A stretch of DNA of 64,000 nt. Origin: Leptidea sinapis (taxonomy: Eukaryota; Arthropoda; Insecta; Lepidoptera; Pieridae). Both the position numbers and the translations under genes were made by a program. Below are positions 54,621 through 64,000 of this stretch, piece after piece. The notes under the pieces are model-generated. The model did no database searches, had not been told where the DNA came from, and saw nothing but the letters and a program-made list of their open reading frames with translations. The stretch is from NCBI RefSeq assembly GCF_905404315.1, contig NC_066294.1:10255501-10319500 (forward strand). Reading direction: 5' to 3'. Numbering within the stretch: position 1 is the first letter of the stretch; the number at the start of each line of letters is the position of its first letter.

Positions 54621-55478
54621 CTAGTTGACCGGACAGACGTTGTTCTGTAGGTATATCTTTATATATATATAATTCTTGTGTGCGTGTGTATGTCACTGAA
54701 CTCCTCCTAGACGGCTGGACCGATTCTAATGAAACTTTCTGTGTGTGTTCAGGTGGATTCGAGAATGGTTTAGATTCACAATTGAACTACCTCCTAAACG
54801 GCTGGACCGATTTTGATGATATTTTTTGGTGTTCCGGTGAATTTGAGATTGGTTTGTGTCTTCAGGTGGATTTGAAAATGGTTTAGATTCACAATTAAAC
54901 TACCTCCTAAACGGCTGGACTGATTTTGATGACTTTTTTGTTTGTTTCAGTGAATTTGAGATTGGTTTAGATTCTCAATTCCGCCCATATAATATAATTC
55001 TCCTGCTCATGTGTATGTTAGTGAACTGCTCCTAACGGCTGGACCGATTTTTCAAATTTAAAACATGAGTACAGGACAACGTCTGTTGGGTCCACTAGTA
55101 ATAAATAAAATAATGTTTTTTTATGAATTTGTCAATTATATATCATAACATCAAAAATTATTTCGTAAAATATGCTGCCTGTTGTTGTAATGAAATTGTT
55201 TCACAGCAGAACTGTCAAACCGTGCGTCAATAAATTATTCTCACATAGTAAATATGTCCATACAAAACAAATATCGGACGACGGGGGACACATCAGAAGA
55301 AAAACAAAATTGTTGTTTCTATTTAATTCCGAACACTTTCATATTTATTAACCTTTTAAACCATCTCTGGACTTCCACAAATAATTCAAGACCAAAATTG
55401 GCCAAATCGGTCCAGCTGTTCTCGAGTTTTAGCGAGACTAACGAACAGCAATTCATTTTTATATATATAGAAGACAGA
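54621..55478 (-). mobile_element. outer Helitron
   Basis: The minus strand begins TCTGTCTTCTATATATATAA (from 55478) and ends CGTCTGTCCGGTCAACTAG (54621), with host A54620/T55479. The 5' region (GCTGTTCGTTAGTCTCGCTA, CTCGAGAACAGCTGGACCGA) matches the Helitron at 3138. It is split by the inner Helitron. Confidence 0.85.
54656..55098 (+). mobile_element. inner modular Helitron
   Basis: Begins TCTTTATATATATATAATTC after A54655 and ends GGGTCCACTAG before T55099. It has four AACGGCTGGACCGATT-type modules and is collinear with 27482-27921. Confidence 0.88.
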
Positions 55479-55879
55479 TAAGATGTGACATCACTTATTG
55501 AAAGTCAAAAACTACCACACATTCCAAAACGAATGCCTCAGACCTGAGAAGAATGGGCGAAACAAACTCAGCGGGCTTCTTTTTTTTCATAAAAATATGC
55601 TTACAAAGTAATATTGCACAATTGAACTTATTATTTAATAGCCTGAGGCGGTCGCTCCATTCCCAATCTGTGGTATAATTAAGAAAGTAATTTATGTTAT
55701 AATAACCTTTACCTTATAAATGTTTTTTAACAATTCTTTTGAATTCCGTACTACATATGTTTTGAGCATTTTCTGGGATCTTGCTGTAAAAGCGTCGTCC
55801 CACAAAAGACTTACTAACTCGATTTAGCCGAGTAGTAGGCATTATAAGTTTATGTCTGTTCAAATTATTTTAGCTAAAT

Positions 55880-56125
55880 AAAATGGTAACATTAATATTT
55901 TAATGCTGTTACTCCGAATTTTAATTGTCTTTCGCGAATTGTATCACAATTAGTTTGAACTCAACAGACGGACCGTATGGCTGTACCTAAAGCCAACACC
56001 AACTACACACAAAACTCTGTTCTGCAACGCCTGGCACCTGCAATAAAGCGTATTATAATTCAGATATGTTTTACTTATCCAAATTACAGATAAAAAAAGA
56101 AACAAAAATTGTTATGCATCTATTA
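55880..56125. other. unassigned stretch
   Basis: No recognised element; adjoins the LINE end. Confidence 0.35.
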
Positions 56126-56127
56126 CA

Positions 56128-56226
56128 ATAATACACATATACACACATACTACATACAAACACTAAACAATCACTCTTAGATACACGCACACACACGCAC
56201 ACATACGCACAAACTTATATACACAA
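56128..56226. repeat. CA/TACA-rich microsatellite
   Basis: Irregular ACACATAC and ACACGCAC repeats directly before a family A copy. Confidence 0.8.
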
Positions 56227-56227
56227 A

Positions 56228-56530
56228 CCAGTGGGAGGCTCCTTTGTACAGGATGCCGGCTAGATTATGGGTACCACAACGGCGCCTATTTCTGCCGTGA
56301 AGCAGTAATGTGTAAGCATTACTGTGTTTCGGTCTGAAGGGTGCCGTAGCTAGTGAAATTACTGGGCAAATGAGACTTAACATCTTGTCTCAAGTTGTAG
56401 TGCCATTCAGAATTTCTGGGGTTTTTCAAGAATCCTGAGCGGCACTGCATTGTAATGGGCAGGGTGTATCAATTACCATCAGCTGAACGTCCTGCTCGTC
56501 TTGTCCCTAATTTGCACAAAAATAACCCTA
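56228..56530 (+). repeat. family A repeat
   Basis: ACCAGTGGGAGGCTCC to an A-rich end; about 20 bp around the GACGAGCGCAATTG segment is missing. Confidence 0.85.
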
Positions 56531-56911
56531 CTTACTTACTGATTATAATATGTGATTCCAGTGTTTTTCTTATTTCTTGTAGTATTATTTTTACTAAGTT
56601 TTACTACGCAACCCAGCATTTTAGTTTCAATTATTAGTAAAGTTTAATAGAACATGTGTAACGTCACACATTGTTCGGGACTGGCTCGAGTACGCCCACT
56701 TGGGCGTAGTATCAGTTGCCGCACTTTGCGACTACTCTTGCGGTATCTAGTTGGAGCGCAGCGGACACCAACCCTTAATCTAAGTAGCTTAGTATACTAA
56801 TTGTTGCCTGATTCTAATTTGTTACATCATAAATGTTACTTCTTTTGTTTTATACCTATATACCTACTGTAACCAGTTTTGGTCTTATTCTTATGCTTTA
56901 TATTATAATAA

Positions 56912-57424
56912 TCCCTACTAAAATTATAAAATATATGAATGTAAGTTTGTTTGTTACGCTTTCAAGCCTAAATCACTGAACCAATTTTGATGAAATTTAG
57001 TACAGAGATAGATTAGAGCTTGGAAAAGGATATAAGCTACTTTTTATTGCGAAAAACTAAATGGAGGGGTTGAGATAGGGCATGGAAATTTGTATGGAAG
57101 TTCGTCATTATGAAAGATGACAACATGAAACTTTGTATTTAGACACTTGATAAGAAGTAATTTATCGATTAATTTAGCATTTGATCGAGCATTTTTGAAA
57201 CTTTGATCTACATGGGGAACAAATAGGAGATTAAAGTTCACAGGGAAATACTATTATAGAGACTGTCCACAATGACAAGGGATATCCGCTGTATCATAGA
57301 AGAGCGCCGCCAGCAGCGGAAAGAGTAGTTTGTATGTGTATTATTTGTAAAGTATTCCAAATAATAAAAAAATCTACCCAATCTGTAACGATTCCATGCG
57401 GACAAAGTAGCGGGTAAAAGCTAG
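56912..57424 (+). mobile_element. complete non-autonomous Helitron
   Basis: Begins TCCCTACTAAAATTATAAAA after A56911 and ends GCGGGTAAAAGCTAG before T57425. Internal CTGAACCAATTTTGATGAAA is the equivalent of the ACCGATT motif of the other families. Confidence 0.8.
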
Positions 57425-57583
57425 TGTTAAAACAGTGGCGTCGTAGATTATATGAAACTAAATAAATTACTATTCTCGCTAAGAGTTTCTACTGAATGTT
57501 TTTATTTTCAACAATCGGGCAAATGGTCCATTTGATAGTTAAAAACTTCCGATATTCATAGACATGTGCAATACTAGTGGTAT

Positions 57584-57900
57584 TCAAAGTCAAAGTCAAA
57601 TAAACTGTATTCAATTAGGCCTAAATTAACCGCTTTTGAATCGCCACTACAACTATTTCTTTTAAATTACTGAATTTATCAATTATGTTTGTAAAAAGTT
57701 GAGCTCGTGAGAAGAACATACAAGAAACTCAACTGCCACTCTTTTCAATCAAATAGAGTATTTTACAATGGCTCTAACATACATAACAAATTCGTTTGTG
57801 AGGTTCTGCATCCAATATATGAGTCGTGTTTAAATAATATAAATTATTTCATATCTTTATATGATATAAATAGACATAGAGACATATCTTAATAAAGATA
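57584..57900 (-). repeat. LINE 3' end with (GTCAAA) tail
   Basis: CAAAGTCAAAGTCAAATAAA then TTCAATTAGGCCTAAATTAA and GAAACTCAACTGCCACTCTT; a minus-strand retroposon end. Confidence 0.6.
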
Positions 57901-57955
57901 TAAATAGGTTGTGTTACCGCTATTTGAAGTGACGGAATGCCATCAGCTTGGAGGT

Positions 57956-58526
57956 AAATTTTTATTTTTGAATATCTCGCAATTAACACTTATTCTTTCA
58001 CAAAAAAAGAATTACTTCTTAGCTGGTTTCTTCGTGGCTGGTGTTTTCTTAGGGACAACCCTCTTACCAAAAGTGCCTGCTCTTGCTGCTGTGTCTTTCA
58101 TGCTCTTGAAAACAACAGCTCTGGCACGATTTCTTTTAACTCGCGCTGATTGTAATTTAAACCTGTCATAATCAGTCATAGTAGCGCGTTTCACTTTGTT
58201 AGCCAGTTTCTGTGCCCATTGGCTATGTTCCCACTTTTCATTTAATTTCTCATCTTTCCTTACAACACGTGTAGGAGCAGTGAATGGATACTTGAGACGG
58301 AATTTTGTAAGATGCAGCTGGTTTAGGCGGATTTGTTGCCTTAGAACGCCGCTGCCTAGTCCATCCACTAGCGATCGAGTTTGGTTAGTCACATCAACCA
58401 CACCAACAAGTTATTCTTTCAACGGTCCGTCTGCTACCAGTGAAACACGCCCCGGCTCTACGTAACGAGCGAAGGGCATTATGTCCTCACAACATCTCTA
58501 CACTGACCGAAACAATTTCCAAAAGG
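57956..58526 (-). pseudogene. RPL14: processed pseudogene of ribosomal protein L14
   Basis: On the minus strand an ATG at 58479 opens MPFARYVEPGRVSLVADGPL, with a TAA at codon 23 (58411-58413); the same frame then continues VVDVTNQTRSLVDG, LNQLHLTKFRLKYPFTAPTR, and ends KKPAKK at the stop 58012-58014. This is eukaryotic large-subunit protein L14, including its Lys/Ala-rich tail, without introns. The 5' end begins CCTTTT, the 5'TOP start of ribosomal-protein mRNAs. TGGAGGT flanks both ends (57949-57955, 58527-58533), and a degenerate A-rich tract marks the 3' end. It is thus a LINE-made retrocopy, disabled early but otherwise little decayed. Confidence 0.85.
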
Positions 58527-58599
58527 TGGAGGTGGAGGTGCCCTTTTCATTGCTTAAAATAGTGCCACTGCTTGGTGGCAGATTCCTGCACACCAATCA

Positions 58600-58830
58600 A
58601 AGAAATAATAATGTCACTATCAGGAGTCGGAATGTCAGACTGACTAGGCTGTCAGCAATGTACCGACATTGGCTCGATATTGCCACCTAGTTTCTATTTG
58701 TAATTTATATTGTTTATTTTATTAAATTTTTGTTGTTTTTATAGTATGGATCAAGGGTCTGAAATAGAGAATTATTCGTATCTCTTTATTACAATTTTAT
58801 GTTATTTCCTCCATTTATATATATTATATG
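58600..58830 (+). repeat. 3' end of the LINE type seen at 42602
   Basis: Encodes LSAMYRHWLDIAT then a stop (58688-58690), like the C-terminus at 42707, followed by the same 3'UTR (GGATCAAGGGTCTGAAATA). Confidence 0.75.
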
Positions 58831-58841
58831 TACTATATTTA

Positions 58842-60305
58842 TAATGCTCGCTCGACTGTCTCGAATCTCCTCATTGCAAATGACTATGTGACCTCTGTTG
58901 TGGATTCTGGGAAATAGGTTGATGTGATTTATACAGACTTTAGCAAGGCGTTTGACCGTATTGACCATGACATCTTACTCCAGAAGCTTTACAGCGCAGG
59001 AATACATGGAAACTTGTTCCGATGGATTTCATCTTACATCACAAACCGATCACAAGCAGTTGCTATATACGGATACTCCTCTAGATGGATGCTTATTTCA
59101 TCAAGTGTTCCTCAAGGCTCACTTCTAGGACCCCTTTTATTTTCTATATTTCTTAATGATATTTCATCATCTTTCTCGCATTCACAATTTTTACTTAATG
59201 CTGATGATACAAAAATATTTAGGCACGTCCAATCACTCGATGATTGTCATCTCTAACAGGCAGACATGGATAGATTCGATAATTATTGTAAAATTAATAA
59301 GTTAGATCTGAACGTCTCTAAGTGCTTTGCAATGAACTTTTCTCGGAAAACGAATCTGATAAAATTCAATTACAATCTTAAAAATAAAGTTCTTGTGTTT
59401 ACTAATAGAATAAAAAGACTTAGGCGTTATCATGGACCCAAAATTGACCTTTTGTGAACATATAGATTTTATAATAAACAAGGCCTCTAAAGCTCTTGGT
59501 TTTGTTATAAGAACGTGTAGCAAGTTTAAAACACCTAAACCGATTAAAGTCATGTATTGCTCTTATGTCCGTAGCATATTAGAATATTGCTCTGAAATTT
59601 TGAACGCAAGTCATAATATAATATATGTATATTTATACATTGATAGAATTGATCTATTCAAAAGCGATTTTTAAGATACCTACAGTATAAAAGTAACATA
59701 CATTCTTCAAACTATGACGCCAAATGTAAAAAAATTCACTTTCTTTCACTAAAATCGCGTAGAAACATTTCTGACATAGTAAACTTCAATAAAATAGTTA
59801 ACGATAAAGTAGATGTTCCACTTTTACTAAGTAAACCAATCCCTTTTCATTTCCCAATTTATAAAACTTTTTATCGCCGTAATTCCTTGTTCGTCCGTAC
59901 AAGTATCAAATTTAATGAACTTGTAAATGCTTACCCCGAAATTGACACATTTTTAACTAAACCTAGTGCAATTCGGTATCTGATGACAAAATCATACTTT
60001 CTCCCCTAAGTATTCAAAGTATTCAACAAAATCAAGGTAAAGTTTAATTATATTATTATTAACTGTAATTATGTTTTACAAATGTAAACTCCTTGCTGGT
60101 ATTTTTAAAATGTAGTTATTATAATATAGAACTAATTCTATACTTAGTAATAATGTAATAGATTATAAGATAGCGTAACTCTCTAGTAATTTTAAAAACT
60201 AATTAGAATCATATTTGTGAAAACTAGTTAATGGCTTTTTGTTATACAAATAGATGTCAACATAGTTATAAATAGCTGTAAGGCTTCTTAATAAATAAAT
60301 AAAAA
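58842..60305 (+). pseudogene. Jockey-like LINE fossil, 5'-truncated
   Basis: Plus frames read RSTVSNLLIANDYVTSVVDS, a TAG at 58915, VIYTDFSKAFDRIDHDILLQ, SVPQGSLLGPLLFSIFLND, NADDTKIF (the usual A/L-D-D site), a stop near 59255, a shift near 59410, MDPKLTFCEHIDFIINKASK and SYVRSILEYCSEIL, then FYRRNSLFVRTSIKFNELVN and the natural end at 60009. The A/T-rich 3'UTR finishes with (AATA)n. It is AT-rich like its surroundings, so older or of a different compositional class than the LINE at 18957. Confidence 0.78.
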
Positions 60306-61115
60306 ACACCATTATCAATATATATATAAAATAGAGTTCGACCGGCGTAGGTTCACTACAATTTTTTTTTAATAATATTTTCAATTAATACAGTTATTAC
60401 AAGATCTTATTTTAAACAAAGTAGTATAGAAATCAATAAAATGCAATAATAAAAAATAATTATCAACTAAATGTTTGTAATTACAAATTAGTTGCCTACT
60501 TAGCTTACCGCAGATAAAATTATATTAATGAAGGATTTTGTAAAAAGTACTTTTTTAACGATGACTTATATTTATTTTTATTTATATATAATTTTTGAAT
60601 CTCTATGAGAGTCTCGTTTTAGTATAGAGGAATGACGTAGTTGTTTGCTCTGGTGCCATATATATTGGTAGATTTAGGTAATTTAAATGACATGTTTGTT
60701 CCTGTCAATTGTCTTAGATGAGGGAGTCTTTGAATTTCTCGAAGGAATTTTGATTCATTTATTTCTGACAATATACGGATGTTCACTTTATCAAAGACAT
60801 TTATAACCTTGCAATGTTTAAATAATGCATGGTCCGTATTATCTTTGTGTTTATAAAAATAATTTGGTTAGATTCCGCCAGTGGTTAGGGCGACAAACTG
60901 AGAAACATTAGCACGATGCGTGCCGTACCCAAAATAGATTCTATATCTGACACTTAATCCAGTTGAGATAATGGTCGAGGCTCTTTGCTACAAGACCGTT
61001 TACGGAAACGACTATCGGGACAATTATTATTATTGAAGCAAGTCACCCGTGTTCATGTTGACTATAATATAGTCTAAGAAAATTTGGATACATAGACGAT
61101 ATATAATTTTATAAA
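60306..61115. other. unassigned stretch
   Basis: No clear gene; 60590-60800 (TTTCTCGAAGGAATTTTGAT, GACATTTATAACCTTGCA) could be a minus-strand LINE end but this is weak. Confidence 0.35.
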
Positions 61116-61119
61116 TAAA

Positions 61120-61411
61120 CTAGCTGACCCAGCAAACGTTGTATTGCCGATATTAAAATCGCGATACAAAAGTAACTGTTGATCGTAGATGGGTGAAAAT
61201 TTGACGTTGTATGTATTTCTTAATGCTGACTCATAATCAAACAAACAAGATTTTGGCGTGGACCACCCTTAACATTTAGGTGGATGAAAAATAGATGTTG
61301 TCCGATTCTCAGACCTACCCAATATGTACTCAAAATTTCATGAGAATCGGTCAAGCCGTTTCGAAGGAGTTTAACTACAAAGACCGCGACAAGAGAATTT
61401 TATGTATTAGA
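61120..61411 (-). mobile_element. complete non-autonomous Helitron
   Basis: The minus strand starts TCTAATACATAAAATTCTCT and ends GGGTCAGCTAG (CTAG at 61123-61120), with host A61119 and T61412 on the plus strand. It is a shorter relative of the Helitron at 14712. Confidence 0.85.
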
Positions 61412-61499
61412 TTGTTCTAATAAAGCAAGTTTTGATTCTATAAGAGTAATAAATGTAATTATTTTGATCTGAGAAAATATGTAAATTTATAAATTCCAA

Positions 61500-61690
61500 T
61501 TCAAAGTGGTTTATTCAAAATAGGATAAGAAATCACTTATTGAATGTCAAAAACTACCATTCTATATAAAAAGCCTCAGACCAAGCCCAAGAAGACAGCG
61601 GTCGCTCCATACCCAATCTGTGGTATCAAGAAAATCATTTGTGATATTAATCTTTACCACATAAACGTCTTTTAACAATAATTTATTATA
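61500..61690 (-). repeat. LINE 3' end
   Basis: TTCAAAATAGGATAAGAAAT..GGTCGCTCCATACCCAATCT follows the copies at 22440 and 55479, with a central deletion. Confidence 0.7.
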
Positions 61691-61699
61691 TAGTTGCAA

Positions 61700-62320
61700 C
61701 AGAGATGGTAAGCATGTAATGATTTTTTGTTTTATTTTTACTTCCAATATTATTGTATAAAATGGGATGTAAAATTATCCTGACCTCGTAAATCATACGT
61801 AGTTAATCATATGTAAGTAGCTTTATTATACATCAGTTTTTAAATACAATTAATCCTTTGTTTACCAATTGAAATTTGTTACTCATTGTTGATAACATTT
61901 ATGTAAATCAACTTTTTTCCAATTTAATTGTTGTCAGAACGATTGAAAGACAAGGGGAATCTCAAATGTATGCATATTCACGTCCATAGGCTCTGTTCTT
62001 TGTTTGAAATTATTATAATCAAGATACGAATTTGAAACGAAAAACTACACAAAAAATATCAAATTATAAATATCAATTCAAATTATAATAAATTTGTTTT
62101 ATGTTATAGTATTATGTGTTGGTATGGTTTCCTTTTTATTTTCTATAGCTGTATGTTGAGAATATTACAATTATTGCCTGTGACATTTGACTTCATACAC
62201 CATGCAATCCTAATGGATTCTGAAGCACTAGTGATGATAATAATAAGAAAAGCCAGAGTGCCGGTAAGTTCTCCTATCTAGTCAAGCAGATATCTAGATG
62301 AAGAAGGCAGAACAATGACA
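61700..62320. other. unassigned stretch
   Basis: AT-rich; no gene. Confidence 0.4.
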
Positions 62321-62325
62321 ACAAT

Positions 62326-62608
62326 ACTAGCAGTAAAACAGCCCCGAGTCGTGAATCGATCTTCACGTGCGAGACCTCATACAGCACGAGAAACCGTTTT
62401 AACTCTACAGGAACTGCAAGTAGAAACCATTCGTCACCCTCCGTATTCGCCAGACCTTGTTGAGGCAGTACAAAATGCATTCCCACAGTTTGTTGAATCT
62501 AGATTCGACAATCTAGATCACTACAGTTCTATCGCAAAGGCATAAATGACCTTCCTATAAGATGGCAGCAATGTATATATAATAATGGTAATTATTTTGA
62601 ATAATAAA
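62326..62608 (+). pseudogene. mariner transposase C-terminal fossil
   Basis: The frame reads SSRARPHTARETVLTLQELQ and VETIRHPPYSPDL, then jumps to VEAVQNAFPQFVESR and, after a shift, FYRKGINDLPIRWQQCIYNN and GNYFE with a stop. ARPHTA and H-P-P-Y-S-P-D-L are the block before the third catalytic D/E of mariner; about 30 codons after it, including that residue, are deleted. The first catalytic D of this block is also altered (R instead of H-D-N). Different lineage from the fossil at 32085. Confidence 0.75.
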
Positions 62609-62609
62609 T

Positions 62610-63180
62610 ATATTGAATTAAAAAAAAAACGAATTCCAATTTTTTAGTACAAATCGGCAATTTCATACTTTTACCCCTAATATTAATAGAACGCCACAAT
62701 TTTCATCTAACTTCAGTGAAATGTATTTTCTTCATCGAAAAATTTAATAAGAGAATTTTCTAATAAACGCAAGTAAGATCGTGAACTGCGGCGAACTAGT
62801 TTGTAACAGTAATTGGTGTCTAACTCCAGTGGTTTGTAAGTTCGTAAGTTACGAGAACGCTGCATACAACTTTCATATCTCATTGATACATTAATTATGA
62901 CTTTGATTTATAGTTTCCATATCTTGACGGTTAATTTAACTTAGGTTTACTTACATGCATGAATTGGAAACTATCATTCGGTTTCAGAGGGATTTAATGG
63001 AAATTGAGTTGGTATATCATTGCGTTTATCTTGAACTGTTTTTTGAACTTTTAAAACGCTGAACTAACCTGTCCTCTTGAAATTATTTTAGGCTGCATCA
63101 ACTAACTTGATAACATAGCATCGTTAGCAAACATGTTAAAGTACCGGTTATGCAAAAAATGTATTGCACCATTTGACAAA
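62610..63180. other. unassigned stretch
   Basis: AT-rich; no gene or clear repeat. Confidence 0.4.
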
Positions 63181-63181
63181 T

Positions 63182-64000
63182 TATTATTATTATTTTTTTA
63201 TCTAAGTCGGATCTGCGATCAGTCACAAGACTAAGCGGATGAGTTGGGTGAGTATGACGTTTAGACGAAGAGACCAGTGTCTCATCTGCCTTCCTATAAC
63301 ACATCCTTCCTTTTCAGCCTTTTCATCGATCTGGGACGGATTAGGAGATCATTAGCCAGGGTATTTGGGTGAACCGAGAGGCGATCAGCGTATTTCCTTT
63401 TGAATTTATCAATTTCCGACTGAACACTGGGAACGCCAAGATATTGATGGATGTCGTCATTTCTGGAAAACCATGGGGCACTTGTGATGGTACGCAGGAT
63501 GTTGTTTTGCACACGTTGGATGAGCATGATGTTGCTTTTGCTGGCAGAGCCCCACAGTGGGATTCCGTAGGTCCAGATGGGCTTCAATACAGCATTGTAG
63601 ATTAGAAGCTTATTGTCAGTAGACAGGACAGAGTTTCTACCCATGAGCCAGTGAAGGTTTCGGAACCTATGATTAATTTCATCCCGTTTTTTCTTTATGT
63701 GAGAAATCCAGGTGAATCTTCTGTCTAAGTTAAAGCCTAGGTATTTCACTTTCTCAGAATCTGGTAGAACATCAGAGCCAAGTTTGACAGGAGGGCAATT
63801 TCCCCTTCTTAACGAGAAGGTGATGTGGTTCGATTTTTGAGCACTTGCCCGAATGCGCCATTTATTCATCCATGCATGGGTCTCGTCTAAAAGGTGTTGG
63901 AGCTTATTACTAGCCTGTGCTGGGTCTTCATCGCTTGCAAGGTAGGCTACATCATCGGCATATGTTGCTTCGGTGACGTCTTCAGATACCCGTAAGTCTG
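63182..64000 (-). mobile_element. Jockey-like LINE, 3' part, runs off window
   Basis: An (ATT)n tail at 63182, a ~110-bp 3'UTR and a long open coding frame to the window edge. Confidence 0.82.
63294..64000 (-). CDS. LINE reverse transcriptase, C-terminal part (partial at window end)
   Basis: Uninterrupted minus frame from the window edge: VSEDVTEATYADDVAYLASD (active-site YADD), LLDETHAWMNKWRIRASAQK, SEKVKYLGFNLDRRFTWISH, LKPIWTYGIPLWGSASKSNI, RVQNNILRTITSAPWFSRND and KRLKRKDVL, with a stop at 63294-63296. The order YADD, K-x-x-Y-L-G, Y-G..L-W-G, I/V-Q..L-R-x-I-x-x-A-P-W-Y/F is that of Jockey-clade RTs. The intact frame suggests a young or full-length copy; endonuclease and most of the palm lie beyond the window. 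Confidence 0.85.
   Translation of the reverse strand, partial: DLRVSEDVTEATYADDVAYLASDEDPAQASNKLQHLLDETHAWMNKWRIRASAQKSNHITFSLRRGNCPPVKLGSDVLPDSEKVKYLGFNLDRRFTWISHIKKKRDEINHRFRNLHWLMGRNSVLSTDNKLLIYNAVLKPIWTYGIPLWGSASKSNIMLIQRVQNNILRTITSAPWFSRNDDIHQYLGVPSVQSEIDKFKRKYADRLSVHPNTLANDLLIRPRSMKRLKRKDVL

Larger units (their letters stand above)
54598..55870 (-). repeat. LINE 3' end split by nested Helitrons
   Basis: AAATTCAAATATTTTTATTC (54598-54620) continues at 55479 with AAGATGTGACATCACTTATT, exactly as in the uninterrupted copy at 22440. The break is at A|T. Confidence 0.8.

Noticed and set aside
58196..58465. Plus-strand frame opposite RPL14
   Set aside because: Antisense shadow of the RPL14 retrocopy.
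63369..63605. Plus open frame inside the last LINE
   Set aside because: Antisense of an uninterrupted reverse transcriptase frame.

Overview
This window looks like AT-rich nuclear DNA of a moth or butterfly (Lepidoptera). It contains Helitrons ending in GGGTCAGCTAG or GGGTCCACTAG, tRNA-derived SINEs, Jockey/CR1- and RTE-like LINEs, PIF/Harbinger-type and palindromic MITEs, and mariner and piggyBac remnants. There is no sign of prokaryotic gene organisation, a CRISPR array or an operon. All functional calls rest on reading the sequence; no search could be run.

Host genes are sparse. The supported ones are: one exon (2097-2442, +) encoding the acidic cytoplasmic tail of a FAM174/DUF1180-like membrane protein; a possible promoter and first coding exon with a consensus splice donor (9384-9464, +); and an intronless RPL14 retrocopy with a premature stop, a 5'TOP-like start and a target duplication (57956-58526, -).

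Layout. 1-9 kb: the FAM174-like exon followed by Helitrons (3138, 5009, outer 4919-5440), MITEs (3884, 4609, 6821) and copies of a hairpin-containing repeat called family A here. 9-18 kb: the candidate first exon, a truncated Helitron, a hAT-like MITE, a piggyBac transposase remnant, an intact non-autonomous Helitron (14712-15169), a foldback tRNA-like repeat and SINEs. 18-22.3 kb: the best preserved transposon, a 3.2-kb LINE (18957-22178) with endonuclease and reverse transcriptase, inserted with a 6-bp target duplication into an older Helitron. 22-31 kb: LINE tails, RTE C-terminal remnants, a Helitron and two copies of a double-hairpin element. 31-42 kb: a perfect 36-bp palindrome, a Helitron, a mariner fossil, a TIR element holding a LINE fragment, a LINE RNase H fossil whose codons became a minisatellite, and further LINE and Helitron remnants. 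42-48 kb: a LINE inserted in a TIR element, then a 1.3-kb foldback (44983-46312). 48-57 kb: tRNA-like tandem repeats, a second LINE family, and a three-layer nest of LINE tail, Helitron and Helitron. 57-64 kb: a Helitron, the RPL14 retrocopy, a Jockey-like LINE fossil, a mariner C-terminal fossil and a LINE running off the window end.

The genes do not form a pathway; the region is a layered record of transposition. The most unusual structures are the giant foldback, the modular Helitrons sharing an AACGGCTGGACCGATT motif, the tRNA-like foldback and the RNase H minisatellite. I did not find a convincing new multi-gene system.
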